A stretch of DNA of 64,000 nt, taken from NCBI RefSeq assembly GCF_001429785.1, contig NZ_LMJF01000016.1, forward strand, positions 145,756-209,755, read 5' to 3'. The DNA comes from Lysobacter sp. Root916 (lineage in GTDB: Bacteria; Pseudomonadota; Gammaproteobacteria; Xanthomonadales; Xanthomonadaceae). The notes beneath the pieces are model-generated. The model was given only the letters and a program-made list of their open reading frames with translations. It was not told where the DNA came from and did not search any database. Position 1 is the stretch's first letter, and every line of letters begins with the position of its first letter. Below, piece after piece: positions 55,445-63,275 of this stretch. A program made the position numbers and the translations under genes.

Positions 55445-56392
55445 TCAGTGGGCGCGCTCCGCGCGTCGGCGCGTTTTGGTCGGCGCCTTGGGCGGTTGCA
55501 GCAGCGCCTGCGGCAGTTTGCGCAGTTCGGCGGCGAGTTCGCTGAGGAAGTCCGACATCGCCGAGCTGCGCCGCCACAGCATCGCGATCTGGCGGTGCGG
55601 GGCGTCGCCGCGGAAACGCAGCAACTGGATGTCCGGCGAGGCCGGCACCGGCGGCTGCACCGCCAGCATCGGCAGCAGGGTGATGCCGACTCCGGCCGCG
55701 ACCATCTGGCGCAGGGTTTCCAGGCTGGTGGCGCGGAAGCCGTCGCGTTCGTCGGCGCCGGCCAGGCGGCACACGTCCAGGGCCTGATCGCGCAGGCAGT
55801 GGCCTTCCTCCAGCAACAGCAGGTGCTGATCGTCCAGATCGTGCAGCTCCAGCGAATCCTGCCCCGCCATCGGATGCTGCTGCGGCACCGCCAGCAGGAA
55901 GGGCTCGTCGAACAAGGGCTCGATGTGCAGTTGGTCGTCGTGCACCGGCAGCGCGAGCAGGCCGGCGTCGAGGCGGCCGTCGCGCAGGCGCGCCAGGATC
56001 TGATCGGTCTTTTCCTCGACCAGCAGCAGTTCCAGGCGCGGGAAACGCTTGCGCAGGCCCGGCACCACGTGCGGCAACAGGTAAGGGCCGAGGGTAGGGA
56101 ACAGGCCCAGGCGCACGGTGCCGGCTTCCGGGTCCTGACTGCGCCGCGCGATCTCGCTCATCTGTTCGACGTCGGCGATCACCTTGCGCGCGCGTTCGGC
56201 GATATCGCGCCCGACCGGGGTCAGCATCACCCGCCGCGGTGCGCGTTCGACCAGGGACACGCCTAGCTCGTCCTCGAGCTTCTTGATCTGGGTCGAGAGC
56301 GTGGGCTGGCTGACGAAGCTGGCGGCGGCGGCGCGACCGAAGTGCTTGTGATCGGCGAGCGCGACCAGATATTTGAGGTCACGAAGATTCAT
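55445..56392 (-). CDS. oxyR: Peroxide-responsive LysR regulator OxyR
   Basis: A 315-residue LysR-family regulator with an N-terminal winged helix (MNLRDLKYLVALADHKHFG, SQPTLSTQIKKLEDELGVSL) and a C-terminal sensor domain. The redox pair is intact: Cys199 and Cys208 in EEGHCLRDQALDVCRL, with the same numbers as in E. coli OxyR. Oxidation by H2O2 forms their disulfide and turns on peroxide genes. It is divergent from ahpC across 178 bp that hold an OxyR-like site. A C-terminal basic tail (KAPTKTRRRAERAH) is an extra 10-15 residues. Confidence 0.97.
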   Translation of the reverse strand: MNLRDLKYLVALADHKHFGRAAAASFVSQPTLSTQIKKLEDELGVSLVERAPRRVMLTPVGRDIAERARKVIADVEQMSEIARRSQDPEAGTVRLGLFPTLGPYLLPHVVPGLRKRFPRLELLLVEEKTDQILARLRDGRLDAGLLALPVHDDQLHIEPLFDEPFLLAVPQQHPMAGQDSLELHDLDDQHLLLLEEGHCLRDQALDVCRLAGADERDGFRATSLETLRQMVAAGVGITLLPMLAVQPPVPASPDIQLLRFRGDAPHRQIAMLWRRSSAMSDFLSELAAELRKLPQALLQPPKAPTKTRRRAERAH

Positions 56393-56427
56393 GCGGCGGT
56401 CGGCTCAGGGCTTCAGAACGAATGTTC

Positions 56428-56464
56428 ATTGAGGTAGGCTATCGCCATCATAGGAACAATTCAT
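56428..56464. promoter_or_regulatory. Candidate OxyR operator between oxyR and ahpC
   Basis: The OxyR consensus is ATAG-N7-CTAT-N7-ATAG-N7-CTAT. Here the two central blocks are exact, CTAT (56439-56442), seven bases, ATAG (56450-56453). The outer blocks at the right spacing are ATTG and TCAT, two or three matches of four. The site lies 36 bp from the oxyR start and about 107 bp from that of ahpC, fitting autorepression of oxyR and activation of ahpC. Confidence 0.7.
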
Positions 56465-56570
56465 TTCATTAATCAAATGCTGTCCTGCAACATAGCCTCA
56501 TCGGATGCGATCCGCGGCATCCAACCCCCTTTCCACCCCCTTCCCATCCGTTAATCAAGGAGTCGTACGC

Positions 56571-57110
56571 ATGCTTTCCATCGGCGAAAAGTTCCCGAAA
56601 TTCAAGGTCAAGGCCACCGTCGGCATCGAGAGCCTGGACAGCGCCTTCGCCGACATCGACAACGACACCTATAAGGGCAAGTGGCTGTTGGTGTTCTTCT
56701 ACCCGAAGGACTTCACCTTCGTCTGCCCGACCGAGATCAAGGGCTTCGGCGACCTGAACCAGCAGTTCCTCGACCGCGATTGCCAGGTCCTGGCCGCGTC
56801 GACCGACAGCGAGTTCGTGCACCTGGCCTGGCGCAAGGACCACAAGGATCTGCGCGATCTGCCGTTCCCCATGCTGGCCGACATCAAGAAGGACCTCACC
56901 TCGGCGCTGGGCATCCTCAGCGAAGACGGCGTGGCCCAGCGCGCGACCTTCCTGGTCGATCCGGAAGGCATCATCCGCTTCGTCTACGTCACCGACGGTT
57001 CGGTCGGCCGCAACCCGCAGGAAGTCCTGCGCGTGCTCGACGCGCTGCAGACCGACGAGCTGTGCCCCTGCAACTGGAACTCGGGCGACAACACGCTGAA
57101 GGTCGCCTGA
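56571..57110 (+). CDS. ahpC: Alkyl hydroperoxide reductase AhpC (peroxiredoxin)
   Basis: A 179-residue typical 2-Cys peroxiredoxin that reduces H2O2, organic peroxides and peroxynitrite. The peroxidatic Cys52 is in PKDFTFVCPTE and the resolving Cys is in the C-terminal CPCNW (165/167). A GGAG at 56557-56562 precedes the ATG. Transcription is probably activated by OxyR through the site upstream. No ahpF gene follows; an ahpD gene is the next on this strand, 347 bp on, beyond two terminator-like hairpins. Confidence 0.97.
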   Translation: MLSIGEKFPKFKVKATVGIESLDSAFADIDNDTYKGKWLLVFFYPKDFTFVCPTEIKGFGDLNQQFLDRDCQVLAASTDSEFVHLAWRKDHKDLRDLPFPMLADIKKDLTSALGILSEDGVAQRATFLVDPEGIIRFVYVTDGSVGRNPQEVLRVLDALQTDELCPCNWNSGDNTLKVA

Positions 57111-57189
57111 TCCGTCAGTCGGATCGGCGAGCCAGGCCGCGGATCTCCGTGGGTCGCGGCCGGCTCCCTTAGCGTCGCCCGGTTTCACC

Positions 57190-57225
57190 TGCGCCGCCTG
57201 CGTATGCGGTCGGCGCAGATCTTTT
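57190..57225 (+). terminator. Rho-independent terminator after ahpC
   Basis: TGCGCCG pairs with CGGCGCA (7 bp, extended by an inner GCGT/ATGC-type arm) and is followed by GATCTTTT. Lies 80 bp past the ahpC stop. Confidence 0.7.
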
Positions 57226-57290
57226 CAGGCAACACCCGCACGCGGGCCGGCTTCACCCCCGGCTCCCCCTCCCTCCCGTGCGGGATGCCC

Positions 57291-57319
57291 GCAGCCGGGG
57301 TTCGCCCCGGCTGCTTTTT
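57291..57319 (+). terminator. Strong Rho-independent terminator upstream of ahpD
   Basis: GCAGCCGGGG, a TTCG tetraloop and CCCCGGCTGC form a perfect 10-bp stem, followed directly by TTTTT. It ends any readthrough from ahpC, so ahpD must have its own promoter in the 138 bp that follow. The rest of the 347-bp gap holds nothing else recognisable. Confidence 0.9.
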
Positions 57320-57457
57320 ATCGCGGCGCCGCCTTCCGCGGCGCCCGCGCCCAGCGCCACCATCGCCCGCCAGCCGCAGGCCGCGCGCCGCATGCCAGCC
57401 AGCGTCGGTGCCGCGCCGCGCACCTCCCCCGATTCAGCCGTATCCAGGAGCCCTTCG

Positions 57458-57991
57458 ATGAGCCTTTCCGATCTTCGCAACTCGCTGCCCGACTACGCCA
57501 AGGACCTCAAGCTCAACCTCGACAGCGTGCTCAGCGACGCCGGCGCGCAGGGCCTGGACGGCAAGCAGATCCGCGCGATCGCGCTGGCCTCGGCGATCGC
57601 CTCGCGCTACCAGCCGCTGGTCGCCGCGATCGAAGCCTTCGCCGCCGAGCAGCTCTCGCCCGAAGAGCTGGACGGCACCCGCGCCGCCGCCGCGGTGATG
57701 GCGATGAACAACATCTACTACCGCGCGACCCACCTGATCCAGAACCAGGAATACGGCCAGCTGCGCGCCGGCCTGCGCATGAACATCATGGCCAACCCCG
57801 GCATCGACAAGATGTCCTTCGAGTTGGCCTCGCTGGCGGTGTCGGCGATCAACGGCTGCGGCGCCTGCATGGATTCGCACGAGCGCGTGCTGCGTAAGCA
57901 CGAAATAAGCGCCCTCGGTGTGCAGAGCGCGCTGAAGATCGGTGCCGTGGTGCACGCCGTCGCGGTGACCCTGGAGCAGCACGCGGCCTGA
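57458..57991 (+). CDS. ahpD: AhpD-family alkylhydroperoxidase
   Basis: A 177-residue carboxymuconolactone-decarboxylase-fold protein. The CxxC pair Cys134/Cys137 is in GCGACMDSHE, followed by His141, and Glu122 precedes it; this is the same catalytic set and spacing as in Mycobacterium tuberculosis AhpD (Glu118, Cys130, Cys133, His137, shifted by four). AhpD reduces AhpC using lipoamide from dihydrolipoyl transferases, so it can replace the AhpF flavoprotein. The start has CCAGGAG upstream. A strong terminator follows. Confidence 0.95.
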   Translation: MSLSDLRNSLPDYAKDLKLNLDSVLSDAGAQGLDGKQIRAIALASAIASRYQPLVAAIEAFAAEQLSPEELDGTRAAAAVMAMNNIYYRATHLIQNQEYGQLRAGLRMNIMANPGIDKMSFELASLAVSAINGCGACMDSHERVLRKHEISALGVQSALKIGAVVHAVAVTLEQHAA

Positions 57992-58050
57992 TCGGCCCCC
58001 GATGTCAGCGCGTACGGGCCCGAACGGTCCGCGCGTCCGCCTTGCCTCGC

Positions 58051-58081
58051 GACCGCCGGCCCTGTGCCGGCGGTCGTTTTT
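58051..58081 (+). terminator. Rho-independent terminator after ahpD
   Basis: GACCGCCGGC, a CCTGT loop and GCCGGCGGTC form a perfect 10-bp stem followed by GTTTTTT, 60 bp after the ahpD stop. Confidence 0.92.
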
Positions 58082-58225
58082 GTGCCGCAGGGCGCGGGCG
58101 GCGGCCCGCGCTCGCGTAGGATGTGCCGCTGGATTCGGCGGGCGCGGAATCGCCCGCGGCCGATTCCCAACACATCCTGGTGGCGTCGCGCCGCCGAGCG
58201 AACTCCAATCAGGGAAGATTGCCCC

Positions 58226-58570
58226 ATGAAGAACACGATGCCCCGTCTGCTGCTCGTGGCAAGCGCCTGCTTGTTCGCGGCCCCGTTCGCCGTCGGCGCC
58301 AAAGGGCCGGCGGCCGCCAAGTCGGCCGAGCCCGACGCATTGGCCGAGCGCGTGTTCGATTGCGCGCATCTGGCGGGCGAGGTCGGCTCCGGCGATCCGG
58401 AGCGCGAGCAAGAGCTGAGTCAAACCAACGACGAGCTGGATTGCGACTCGGACCTGATTCATGCGCAGATCGCCGCCGCTCGCAAGAAGTACGCCGCCCA
58501 GCCCGGCAAGCTGGCCAAGCTCGACAAGGCGATAGAGGACGCGAAGTCCGAATACGGCGTGGAGTTCTGA
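58226..58570 (+). CDS. Hypothetical small secreted protein
   Basis: A 114-residue protein with a signal peptide ([18 protein letters not shown]). The mature part is short, mostly helical and charged; two Cys ([17 protein letters not shown]) may pair. The [20 protein letters not shown] and AEKFG-like [10 protein letters not shown] stretches suggest a small helical hairpin. I do not recognise the family. It lies 13 bp before prmC and could be read with it. GGGAAG precedes the ATG. Confidence 0.7.
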   Translation: MKNTMPRLLLVASACLFAAPFAVGAKGPAAAKSAEPDALAERVFDCAHLAGEVGSGDPEREQELSQTNDELDCDSDLIHAQIAAARKKYAAQPGKLAKLDKAIEDAKSEYGVEF

Positions 58571-58583
58571 AAGGACGCCGCCG

Positions 58584-59414
58584 ATGAACCGCATCGATCT
58601 GCTGCTGCGCGAAGCCAGGACGCGTCTGGACGACGGCGCCGAGGCCGAACTGCTGCTCGCGCATGCCCTGGGCAAGCCGCGCAGTTGGTTGTTCGCGCAC
58701 GGCGACGACGTGATCGCCGACGAGCTCGCGCGCCGCTACCGCACCCTGGTCGCGCGCCGCGCCGACGGCGAGCCGGTCGCGTATCTGCTCGGGCAGCGCG
58801 GCTTCTGGAGCTTCGACCTGCGCGTGACCCCGGCCACCCTGATCCCGCGCCCGGAAACCGAACTGCTGGTCGAGCTGGCGTTGGCGCGCCTGCCGGCCGG
58901 CCGGATCGCGCGCATCGCCGACCTCGGCACCGGCAGCGGCGCGATCGCGTTGGCGCTGGCGCGCGAGCGCCCGGCCGCGCGGGTGACCGCCACCGACGCC
59001 AGCGACGCGGCGCTGGGCGTGGCCGCCGACAACGCGCGCGCGCTGGGCCTGAACAATGTCGAGTTCCGCAACGGCGACTGGTACGCGCCGCTGCAGGGCG
59101 AGCGCTACGAGCTGATCGTCAGCAACCCGCCCTACATCTCCGAAGACGACGCCCATCTCGAACAGGGCGATCTGCGCCACGAACCGCGCAGCGCACTGGC
59201 CTCGGGCGAGGACGGTCTGGACGCGATCCGCGCGCTCGCCGCCGGCGCGCTCGCGCATCTGCAGCGCGGCGGCTGGCTGCTGATCGAACACGGCTGGGAG
59301 CAGGGCATGGCCGTGCGCGGCCTGCTGCGCGAGGCCGGCCTGGTCGAAGTGGCGACCGAACGCGACCTCGAAGGCCGCGACCGCGTGACCCTGGGACGCG
59401 CGCCCGCCGACTGA
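58584..59414 (+). CDS. prmC: Peptide chain release factor N5-glutamine methyltransferase PrmC
   Basis: A 276-residue class I methyltransferase (HemK) that methylates the Gln of the GGQ motif in RF1 and RF2, improving termination. The N-terminal helical domain is followed by the SAM site ([17 protein letters not shown]) and the catalytic NPPYISEDD. The [20 protein letters not shown] segment with TxIPRPET is diagnostic. In many gammaproteobacteria prmC follows prfA; here it follows a small secreted-protein gene. AAGGA precedes the ATG. Confidence 0.96.
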   Translation: MNRIDLLLREARTRLDDGAEAELLLAHALGKPRSWLFAHGDDVIADELARRYRTLVARRADGEPVAYLLGQRGFWSFDLRVTPATLIPRPETELLVELALARLPAGRIARIADLGTGSGAIALALARERPAARVTATDASDAALGVAADNARALGLNNVEFRNGDWYAPLQGERYELIVSNPPYISEDDAHLEQGDLRHEPRSALASGEDGLDAIRALAAGALAHLQRGGWLLIEHGWEQGMAVRGLLREAGLVEVATERDLEGRDRVTLGRAPAD

Positions 59415-59495
59415 GCGCGCGCAAGGCCTGCATACGGTATCGCCCGCGCGCCGCGCCTGGGTAGACTCGGCGCATTCCGTCAGCGAGATTCCGCG

Positions 59496-60443
59496 ATGCG
59501 CACGCTCTATCCCGAGATCGAACCCTACGACGTGGGCACGCTCCAGGTCGACGACCGCCATACCCTGTATTACGAGCAATGCGGCAACCCCGACGGCAAG
59601 CCGGTGGTGCTGCTGCACGGCGGCCCCGGCGCGGGCTGCAGCCCGAAGATGCGGCGCTTCCACGACCCGGCCAAATACCGCATCGTGCTGTTCGATCAGC
59701 GCGGCAGCGGGCGCTCCACGCCGCACGCCGACCTGATCGACAACGGCACCTGGGAACTGGTCGCCGACATCGAGCGCCTGCGCACGCGCCTGGGCATCGA
59801 GCGCTGGCAGGTGTTCGGCGGCTCCTGGGGCTCGACCCTGGCCCTGGCCTACGCGGAGACCCATCCGCAGCAGGTGACCGAACTGGTCCTGCGCGGCATC
59901 TTCATGCTGCGCCGCTGGGAGCTGGAGTGGTTCTACCAGGAAGGCGCCTCGCGCCTGTTCCCGGACGCCTGGCAGCACTATCTGGCCGCGATCCCGCCGG
60001 TCGAGCGTCACGACCTGATCAGCGCCTACCACCGCCGCCTCACCAGCGACGACGAACGCCAGCGCCTGGCCGCCGCGCGCGCCTGGAGCGTGTGGGAAGG
60101 CGCCACCAGCTTCCTGCACGTGGACGAGGACTTCGTCAGCGGCCACGAAGACGCCGCGTTCGCGCTCGCGTTCGCGCGCATCGAGAACCACTACTTCGTC
60201 AACGGCGGCTTCTTCGAGGTCGAGGACCAGCTGTTGCGCGACGCCCATCGCCTGGCCGGCATCCCCGGCACCATCGTGCACGGCCGCTACGACGTGGTCT
60301 GCCCGGTCCAGAACGCCTGGGACCTCAAGCAGGCCTGGCCCGGCGCCGAGCTCAGCATCACCCCCGCCTCCGGCCACTCCGCCTTCGAGGCCGAGAACGT
60401 CGACGCCCTGGTCCGCGCCACCGATCGCTACGCCGCCGGCTAA
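59496..60443 (+). CDS. pip: Prolyl aminopeptidase
   Basis: A 315-residue alpha/beta hydrolase of family S33 that releases N-terminal proline. The nucleophile Ser lies in VFGGSWGSTLALAYAE, the oxyanion HGGPGAG is present, the Asp is in YDVVCPVQ and the His in SGHSAFE. The substrate pocket segment GCSPKMRRFHDPAKYRIVLF then DQRGSGRSTPHADL is typical. The family is well known in Xanthomonas and related species. A perfect 13-bp terminator follows. Confidence 0.97.
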   Translation: MRTLYPEIEPYDVGTLQVDDRHTLYYEQCGNPDGKPVVLLHGGPGAGCSPKMRRFHDPAKYRIVLFDQRGSGRSTPHADLIDNGTWELVADIERLRTRLGIERWQVFGGSWGSTLALAYAETHPQQVTELVLRGIFMLRRWELEWFYQEGASRLFPDAWQHYLAAIPPVERHDLISAYHRRLTSDDERQRLAAARAWSVWEGATSFLHVDEDFVSGHEDAAFALAFARIENHYFVNGGFFEVEDQLLRDAHRLAGIPGTIVHGRYDVVCPVQNAWDLKQAWPGAELSITPASGHSAFEAENVDALVRATDRYAAG

Positions 60444-60470
60444 GCGCTCCCGTCTCAGGCAGTGCCCCGA

Positions 60471-60508
60471 ACCGGCCGGTAGCGCGCAGCTACCGGCCGG
60501 TTTCGTTT
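60471..60508 (+). terminator. Rho-independent terminator after prolyl aminopeptidase
   Basis: ACCGGCCGGTAGC, a five-base loop and GCTACCGGCCGGT form a perfect 13-bp stem, followed by TTCGTTTGT. It isolates the aminopeptidase from the polysaccharide locus that follows. Confidence 0.9.
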
Positions 60509-60509
60509 G

Positions 60510-60899
60510 TACGCCCGCAGGTTCCGCGAGCCGGCCTCGGGCTCAATTCTCTACGTGGAAAACATCCACACATTTAGTGTGTATCGCGCGCGCTGCTTGC
60601 TTTGGCTTGTTGTGGGTGTCCGCCTGCGCGAGTGATGCGCGATTTCTCCTTCAAGTTTCAATGAATTGCGTTGCCTGAATGCGCCGGTTCCGGACGGATA
60701 GGCGCAACTTAGGTGGTCGTAAGTCACATTGATGGCGGGTCGAGTCGATATTCGTTTTGGAAGATCAGGTCCTAATTAGGTTGATATTCTCCAAATAGGA
60801 TGGAAGGATCGTCGGCGCGATGGGGAGATCTCGGCTTAGTTGCGTTGCGGCGCCCGGATCGACAGGTGCCGGCTCAGCGAGATGCAGCGGCGGGAATGC
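60510..60899. other. AT-richer leader region of the polysaccharide locus
   Basis: This 390-bp stretch has no gene. It is markedly richer in A and T than the rest of the window (AATTCTCTACGTGGAAAACA; GATATTCGTTTTGGAAGATC). A short hairpin CACACATTTAGTGTG lies at about 60568. The promoter for the glycosyltransferase and exporter genes is presumably here; TTGATATTCTCCAAATAGG near 60780 has a promoter-like look but I cannot fix -35 and -10 boxes. I searched for a JUMPstart/ops motif (GGCGGTAGCGT) and did not find one. Confidence 0.5.
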
Positions 60900-63275
60900 A
60901 TGAGGGAAGGGCTTTTGATCTTGAGGCGGGTGTTGCGGGCTATCGCGCGGCGGATTCCAGGTCGCGCGCTGGCGCTGGAGTTGGTGCCGGTCCATCAGCT
61001 GCATGTCGATAGGCGCGGCGATGCGTGGGAATGCATCGCCGAAGGCAACGACCCGCGGATCGACCTGCGCGCTCGCCCGGGCTATGCCCTGCCGGCACCG
61101 GGCTGGTACCAGCTGCGGGTGGCGTTCGAGCTGGGCGAGGGTGGCATCGTCGCGCCCTGCCTGTACCCGGACTATGGCGAAGGCCAAAGCGAGCACAGCC
61201 GGATCGATGTCGCCGAGCCTGCGCGCTCGGGCGAGTACGTGTACACGGTGGTGCTCATCAATGCTCCGGTCAGAGCGTTGCGTTTCGACCCGACCCAGTG
61301 CGCGGCCAGGTTCGGCATGCGCGGATTCCGGATGCGGCGCATCTCGCGCCTGCGCGCCGTGCTGGAGATGCTGACAGGCATCCGCCGTTGCGCCGGCGAG
61401 TCGCCGCGCGATCGCCTCGGCGCCGACCTGCTCGGCTTTCTGCGCCATGCGCTGCGCGAGGGCGCGGCGGCGGCGGCCGAGTCCTTGAAGCAACGCTATC
61501 GCGGCGCCTTGCGCGATCAGGCCCTGTCTTACCAGCAATGGGTGGCACGCTTCGATAGCCGGCCCGCCGTCGAGCAGACGCGCGATCGCGTCGAGCTGCG
61601 CACCGGCGCGCCCGACCTCTCCGTGGTCCTCGTCGTGCGCGAGCCTCGTCTGGAGCTGCTCAAACGCAGCATCGACAGCGTGCTGGCGCAAAACTACAGC
61701 CGCTGGCAGCTGTGCGTGGTCGCCGACGTCGCCGCCTCGATCGCCACCAAGCGCCTGCTGCGCGAGTACGCGCTATGCGATCGGCGCATCTGCCTGCAAT
61801 TCAGCGAGCGCTGCGCGCAGGACGAGCAGGCCGCCAACGAGGCGATCGGTCTGGCCAAGGGCGACTACCTCGCCTTCCTCGGGCAGGAAGACGAGCTATG
61901 CGCCGATGCGCTGCGTGAGCTCGCGCGCGCTGTGGTCGAGCGTGCCGACGCGCGTCTGTTGTACTCGGATGAAGACAAGATCGACGCCGCAGGGCTGCGC
62001 AGCGATCCCAACTTCAAGCCGGCCTGGAATCCCGACCTGCTGCGGGCGCAGAACTACCTTTGCCATCTCGTGGCGATCCGCGCCGACCTGCTGCGGGAGG
62101 TCGGGGGCCTGCACGCAGGCTACCAGGGCGCGCAAGATCACGACCTCGTATTGCGCTGCGTCGAACGCCTGCGCGACGAGCAGATCGTGCACATCCCCAA
62201 GATCCTGTATCACGCCAGGCGGCCGTCGCAGGCGACGGCAGCGGAGCCTGCCGTGGCGGCTTGCGAGGCGGGGCGGCGCGCGGTCGAAGCGCACCTGGCC
62301 AGGATAGGGCGGCCGTCGCGCGTCGAGGTCACCGAGCACGGTTATTTCAGGGCGCTGCCGGCGTGCGAGCCGCAGGCGCCCAAGGTGACGGTGATCGTGC
62401 CGACCCGCGACCGCGCCGAACTGCTGCGGACCTGCGTCGAAAGCGTGCTGGATCGGACCGCTTACACGAATTTCGAGTTGATGGTCGTCGACAACGGCTC
62501 GGTGGAGCCGCAGGCCGTGGACTATCTGGCCGGGCTGCGCGGGCGCGAATGCGTGCGTGTGGTCGACTACCCGTACGAATTCAATTTCTCGGCCATCGTC
62601 AATCACGCCGTCGCGCAGAGCTCCGCGCAGGTTCTGTGCCTGCTCAACAATGACACCGAGGTGATCGGCCCGGACTGGCTGGACGAGCTGGTGTCGCATG
62701 CGATGCGCGAGGAGGTCGGAGCGGTCGGCTGCATGCTGTATTTCCCGAGCGACACCATTCAGCATGCCGGCGTGATTCTCGGCATCGGCGAGGGTGGGGT
62801 CGCCGGGCACGCCCATCTCAACCTGCGTCGCGGCAGCGGCGGCTACGTCGGTCGCGCCCGAGTCGTGCACAACCTCACCGCCGTCACCGGTGCCTGTCTG
62901 GCGGTTCGGCGCAGCGTCTACGACGAAGTCGGCGGCATGGACGAAAACCTGGCGGTGGCTTTCAACGACATCGATCTGTGCCTGCGCATCGATGCGAACG
63001 GCTATCGCAACGTCTGGACGCCGTTCGCCGAGCTGTACCACCACGAATCGGCCAGTCGCGGCCAGGACAACACGCCGGAGAAGCGCGCCCGCTTCCTCGC
63101 CGAGTCCGACACCATGCTGCGCCGCTGGGGCGAACTGCTGCGCAACGACCCGGCCTACAACCCAAATCTGTCCCTGGACAGCCCGAACTTCGAGCTCGCC
63201 TTCCCACCCCGCACGACCATCAGCCGAACGAGCCGCGGCGGACGTATGACTGTGCTTCCTAAGGTAGCGTCATGA
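60900..63275 (+). CDS. Double-domain family 2 glycosyltransferase
   Basis: A 791-residue protein with an N-terminal beta-rich region (about 25-150; PGWYQLRVAFELGEGGIVAP), a first GT-A domain (about 239-450) and a second (about 455-760). The second is complete: VIVPTRDRAELLRTCVESVL, VVDNGS and LLNNDTEVIGPDWL with the Asp-x-Asp metal site. The first keeps YSDEDKID and the GAQDHDLVLRC end but its sugar-nucleotide site reads LGQEDEL instead of the usual LDHDDLL, and VADVAAS instead of VDDGS. Proteins of this layout add sugars to O-antigen or capsule chains, often together with ABC exporters. The ATG at 60900 is favoured by a GGCGGGAA upstream; 60882 is an alternative. ATGA overlap with the exporter gene. 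Confidence 0.88.
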   Translation: MREGLLILRRVLRAIARRIPGRALALELVPVHQLHVDRRGDAWECIAEGNDPRIDLRARPGYALPAPGWYQLRVAFELGEGGIVAPCLYPDYGEGQSEHSRIDVAEPARSGEYVYTVVLINAPVRALRFDPTQCAARFGMRGFRMRRISRLRAVLEMLTGIRRCAGESPRDRLGADLLGFLRHALREGAAAAAESLKQRYRGALRDQALSYQQWVARFDSRPAVEQTRDRVELRTGAPDLSVVLVVREPRLELLKRSIDSVLAQNYSRWQLCVVADVAASIATKRLLREYALCDRRICLQFSERCAQDEQAANEAIGLAKGDYLAFLGQEDELCADALRELARAVVERADARLLYSDEDKIDAAGLRSDPNFKPAWNPDLLRAQNYLCHLVAIRADLLREVGGLHAGYQGAQDHDLVLRCVERLRDEQIVHIPKILYHARRPSQATAAEPAVAACEAGRRAVEAHLARIGRPSRVEVTEHGYFRALPACEPQAPKVTVIVPTRDRAELLRTCVESVLDRTAYTNFELMVVDNGSVEPQAVDYLAGLRGRECVRVVDYPYEFNFSAIVNHAVAQSSAQVLCLLNNDTEVIGPDWLDELVSHAMREEVGAVGCMLYFPSDTIQHAGVILGIGEGGVAGHAHLNLRRGSGGYVGRARVVHNLTAVTGACLAVRRSVYDEVGGMDENLAVAFNDIDLCLRIDANGYRNVWTPFAELYHHESASRGQDNTPEKRARFLAESDTMLRRWGELLRNDPAYNPNLSLDSPNFELAFPPRTTISRTSRGGRMTVLPKVAS

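Noticed and set aside
60510-60899. JUMPstart/ops antitermination element before the polysaccharide genes
   Set aside because: The GGCGGTAGCGT core was not found in the leader.
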